From: Alectoria sarmentosa
Lineage: Eukaryota; Ascomycota; Lecanoromycetes; Lecanorales; Parmeliaceae
Reading direction: 5' to 3'
Assembly: GCA_009733775.1 (NCBI GenBank)
Contig: WOGZ01000329.1
Span: 1-35,728 of the forward strand
Length of the DNA stretch: 35,728 nucleotides
Shown here piece by piece: positions 33,067-35,728 of the stretch. Positions within the stretch are counted from its first letter, which is position 1, and every line of letters starts with the position of its first letter. Position numbers and translations under genes: made by a program. The notes under the pieces were generated by a model. The model did not search any database. It saw only the letters and a program-made list of their open reading frames with translations, and was not told the DNA's origin.

Positions 33067-33973
33067 TTAGAGCACTCCTTTCCCCCGATAGCAGAATTCA
33101 TCTTCTATATCAGTCCAGGACATCCCATCAGCCTTGATGAAGGAAGCCAATTCCGCTTCCTCCTCCGCCGTCCACGTGTGGTTCTCCGAATCAGCTCTAC
33201 CTTTTTGAGATTGAGAAAAAAATTGTAAGGAAATGTTCGAGGAGTCAATGGAAAACAGCAGGCAGAGCTATATACCCATCACATGTCTTACTCAAAGAAC
33301 GATGACGGCTGAGAATTCGCCTGCCCCCCGAATCTTCCCCCAATTGCTTCCGTTCGGGTGCCCAGACTGCGGGCGATGCCCCGGGACTGGGATAGGGGGC
33401 GGCATCGCTGAAGTTGAAAAAAATGTCGTCGCCACTTGCCGAATGTCCGGTGCCGCTCTGTTGTTTTTCTGATTGTTGTGAGACAAGCGGAAACTCGAAC
33501 CTAGTTGCCTAAGGGCACATGTCTCAATTTCTCCCTCCATCTCGATAGGCACGCCCGACCGGTGCGGTTCCCAAGCTGAATCGTTTGCTGATGAGATTCC
33601 AATTCGTGGCCGTTTGTTTGTCTACCAAGGCTACCAAAGGCCAGGAGGAGCCGATCCTCGCTAGATGTCCAACGCCAGCTCCTTGAGTCATGCTCTGTGA
33701 GATGGCTGAGATATCTTACTTGGCTGTTCATGCCAGAGAGGAAGTATGATATCTTGGCCTACAAGAAGCCATCTTTTCGACTCTGAGGACTCGTTTGACG
33801 GATTTGGAGAACTCGCTCCTAACTTTGCTTATGGGGCTGTTCTCGGGATGGATGACATCCGTCATCGCTGGAGCATTCATGATGTTTGGATTCGATTTCG
33901 ATGGCGGAAATTCATGACGGCAGAGATCTATGCCTCCGGAGTCGAAGACGGAATCATACGGCAAAGAAGCCAT
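33067..33973 (-). CDS. Predicted Myb/SANT-like DNA-binding protein
   Basis: I assemble four minus-strand exons, 33973-33824, 33758-33519, 33457-33292 and 33200-33067, giving 229 residues with matching phases. The second exon holds a SANT-like repeat: SRSWRWTSSEDRLLLAF, then NRTGRACLSRWREKL. The last exon holds a second: ENHTWTAEEEAELASFIKADGMSWTDIEDEF. Spaced tryptophans, acidic helix one and basic helix three are typical of Myb/SANT helices. Between them is an acidic Ser/Pro-rich linker with FFNFSDAAPYPSPGASP. The last intron has a strong GTAAGA donor and a pyrimidine-rich acceptor. The first donor (GTTAGG) and the second (GTGCCC) are weak, so the N-terminal half is less certain. The second repeat lacks a full third helix before the stop. 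Probable role: nuclear transcription or chromatin factor; targets unknown. Confidence 0.5.
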
Positions 33974-35605
33974 GCGAAATTGCTCATAGAGGGAGGTACC
34001 TTCCCTACTATATCTCAACGGAAGGCAAGGCAAAGGCTCGCAACAAGCAAGTCCAAACTGTCGCGCATACTCGTCTCCAGTCGACGATCCACACAGACCA
34101 GTGATCGTGCGTTTACCGCAAGCACGTCGAATCACCAATCTTACCTCGGGAGACGGGTAGGTGACATTTGTTTCAAAAGGCGGTATATCCATGCAAGGCT
34201 GAAAGTAGTAAGGGAGACCCGTTATGCCCTTCCTGAAAAGAACCCCTCACGAAGACGTACTAGTACAAATGTACGAGAGGCGGAGACGACACCAACTCCG
34301 GCGAAAGTCAGGGATGGGAACGACACCAACTCCGGCGAAAGTCAGGGATGGGAAGCCAGCACCGCCCGAGCGAACCTTCAAGAAGGATAGTCGGCCGCAA
34401 AAGTCTTTGAAGAAAACTGTGTGCGTGTGAGTTGAGGACAAAACGCTCTGTTCATGGCAAACCCGCGAATGCCAAGCGAGAAACCGTTTTTGCATACATG
34501 CTTCCGATTTGTAATTTCCAAGATGATCGATCCGTCAGGGCTAGCCCGTGAAGGAGCGGATGGACTGTCAATTGTATGTCTTTGTGACTTTGTACAGAAA
34601 TTACAATTCAAAACGGGGGAGAAAAGGGGAGATGTGAGAGTAATGAGAAAAGAAAGTCAAAGATGGAATTCTTTTTCCTTGCAAAAGCGGATCGACCGCA
34701 TAAGATGGATCGGATGTGAGGAGATTTGTAATGTAGGATAATCAAGAATTGCTCAAATCAAAGAAAAAAAAATCGGTCCATCTCGTCTCAAGGGCAAGTG
34801 GTTTTTTTCTTTCTTTTTCTTTTTCGAATGCACATACTTATTCCAATCTACTAGGTCAGGACTTAGGAATGAATCCGCCATCTCCTTTTTCTCGTGGACG
34901 AACCAACTCCCCAACATGCATAGTTAGTCGTCATCTGAAACCAAGAAGGCATAGTAACTTGGTTCTAGACCCCTATATGAAAAAACCCAAAATCGAATCC
35001 TCGAGCTCCTTTCGTACTCGAATCCTCGCCCTCCAATTTTCGTTCCTGACTGTCTCTCCGTTCTACCTTCCTCCGAGACTTAACGAACGCAATAGTTGAC
35101 AGACTGACTTACTGACTTAACAAGGCCATCATCATCTGGCACAGAGACGTGTCCATCATCGGCCTGTTGGCCTCGACTTTGCTGTAGTTGAGTGATTGAA
35201 GAAGTTGTTGCTTGCATTCAGACTACTTGTACAAAATAGCAATCTACGAGGCCACCACGTTCTCTGCCGAATGCTCGAAACGCGAACGGATCGATTTGAC
35301 CCGTTCTCGAAACCACGCCCGCTAAGCATGAGCATCCCAGTGGTTGTTGGTTGTGCCAGTACCAGTAGGCAACGGCCATTCCCAGTTCGTCATGGCCGGG
35401 TTAATAAGAGACGCAAATCTCCGACCCAGTCATTTATCACCACCGGTTGCGCAATCCTGATTAGGACGTCCCGTCTCTGCCGGGGCCCACGTACGGGGAT
35501 GCCGAGGCGGTGGGGCAGGGGGTTACGGTAGAGAAGCGTGGATCTCTAGATATCGAATTCGCCCGCAGTGCGGCGCTGCCCGGAGATGAGTTGGCCGGTT
35601 GTCAT
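33974..35605. other. Intergenic, no gene supported
   Basis: About 1.6 kb between the Myb-like gene and the gene entering from the right edge. It contains a 34-bp tandem duplication, an A-rich then T-rich stretch at 34765-34826 and short frames without recognisable products. Confidence 0.45.
34287..34354. repeat. Perfect 34-bp tandem duplication
   Basis: Two identical adjacent 34-base copies starting CGACACCAACTCCGGCGAAA. Because 34 is not a multiple of three, the duplication shifts any frame crossing it, which argues against a coding role. Confidence 0.95.
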
Positions 35606-35675
35606 CTAGTCGTTGCCCGCGCAGTGGAAGTCTGGGAGCTGCTGATCTTCGAGTGTGGCCCATTCGGAGTCGACC

Positions 35676-35728
<53 letters not shown>
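35606..35728 (-). CDS. 3' end of a gene with a poly-aspartate tract (partial)
   Basis: Read on the minus strand from the window edge, the ATC repeat becomes 17 consecutive Asp codons (35728-35678). In the same frame, EVDSEWATLEDQQLPDFHC and AGND follow before a TAG at 35608-35606. The continuation is acidic, varied and free of stops, which suggests a real C-terminus of a nuclear or chaperone-like acidic protein. Only 40 residues are inside the window, so no family can be named, and the Asp tract may continue beyond the edge. The alternative is a non-coding CAT microsatellite. Confidence 0.5.

Noticed and set aside
33475..33527. TGAGACA/TGTCTCA inverted repeat enclosing a GGTTCGAGTTTCC word, considered as a tRNA gene
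   Set aside because: The T-arm around TTCGA does not pair, and no A-box or anticodon arm fits. It falls in the predicted second intron of the Myb-like gene.
33728..34390. Long overlapping open frames on both strands, including a 214-codon plus-strand frame
   Set aside because: The plus-strand frame crosses the 34-bp tandem duplication that shifts reading frame and has no recognisable domain. The minus strand gives a better Myb-like model in part of the same interval.

Overview
This window looks like a nuclear chromosome segment of a filamentous ascomycete (Pezizomycotina). The genes are monocistronic and lie on both strands. They are interrupted by short introns, about 48-110 bp, with GT donors, YAG acceptors and CTAAC/CTGAC-like branch sites. 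The gene set is typically fungal: a kinesin-4-like motor, a GH71 alpha-1,3-glucanase, ALG2, DBP10, peroxisomal Lon, a Sna/Pmp3-type membrane protein, a SUN-domain protein and a cAMP-receptor-like GPCR. The first ~660 bases are extremely AT-rich and stop abruptly, as expected of a RIP-mutated AT-isochore. Nothing in the sequence fixes the species.

Layout. 1-660 is the AT-rich block, and 661-3656 has no gene I can support. A five-exon kinesin (+) fills 3657-9025 and is followed by about 1.4 kb of microsatellites and CCTA/TAGG-rich sequence. A secreted GH71 enzyme (-, 10451-11815) and ALG2 (+, 12482-14068) share a divergent promoter region. A two-exon gene for a 73-residue secreted peptide (+, 15161-15481) precedes an orphan open frame (16083-16370) and the four-exon DBP10 (+, 16758-19720). 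A rhomboid-superfamily membrane protein (-, four exons, N-terminus uncertain) converges on DBP10. Next come peroxisomal Lon (+, 22590-25437, ending in the PTS1 tripeptide SRL), a small Sna-type protein (-), a SUN-domain protein (+, 27165-28754) and a seven-helix GPCR (-, 29074-30585). The last part is mostly non-coding. It holds a predicted four-exon Myb/SANT gene (-, 33067-33973) and, at the right edge, the 3' end of a gene (-) with a tract of at least 17 aspartates.

The genes look like an ordinary euchromatic neighbourhood. They do not form one pathway, and I see no biosynthetic cluster, phage, insertion sequence or CRISPR array. The most interesting items are the rhomboid protein, whose catalytic His position appears to be Tyr; the small secreted peptide with a KR-EA processing motif; the His-x-His propeptide of the GH71 enzyme; the hidden Myb-like gene; and the out-of-frame tandem duplication over the SUN gene stop codon. 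Splice sites were placed by eye from reading frame, splice signals and family conservation. No search or alignment was run.
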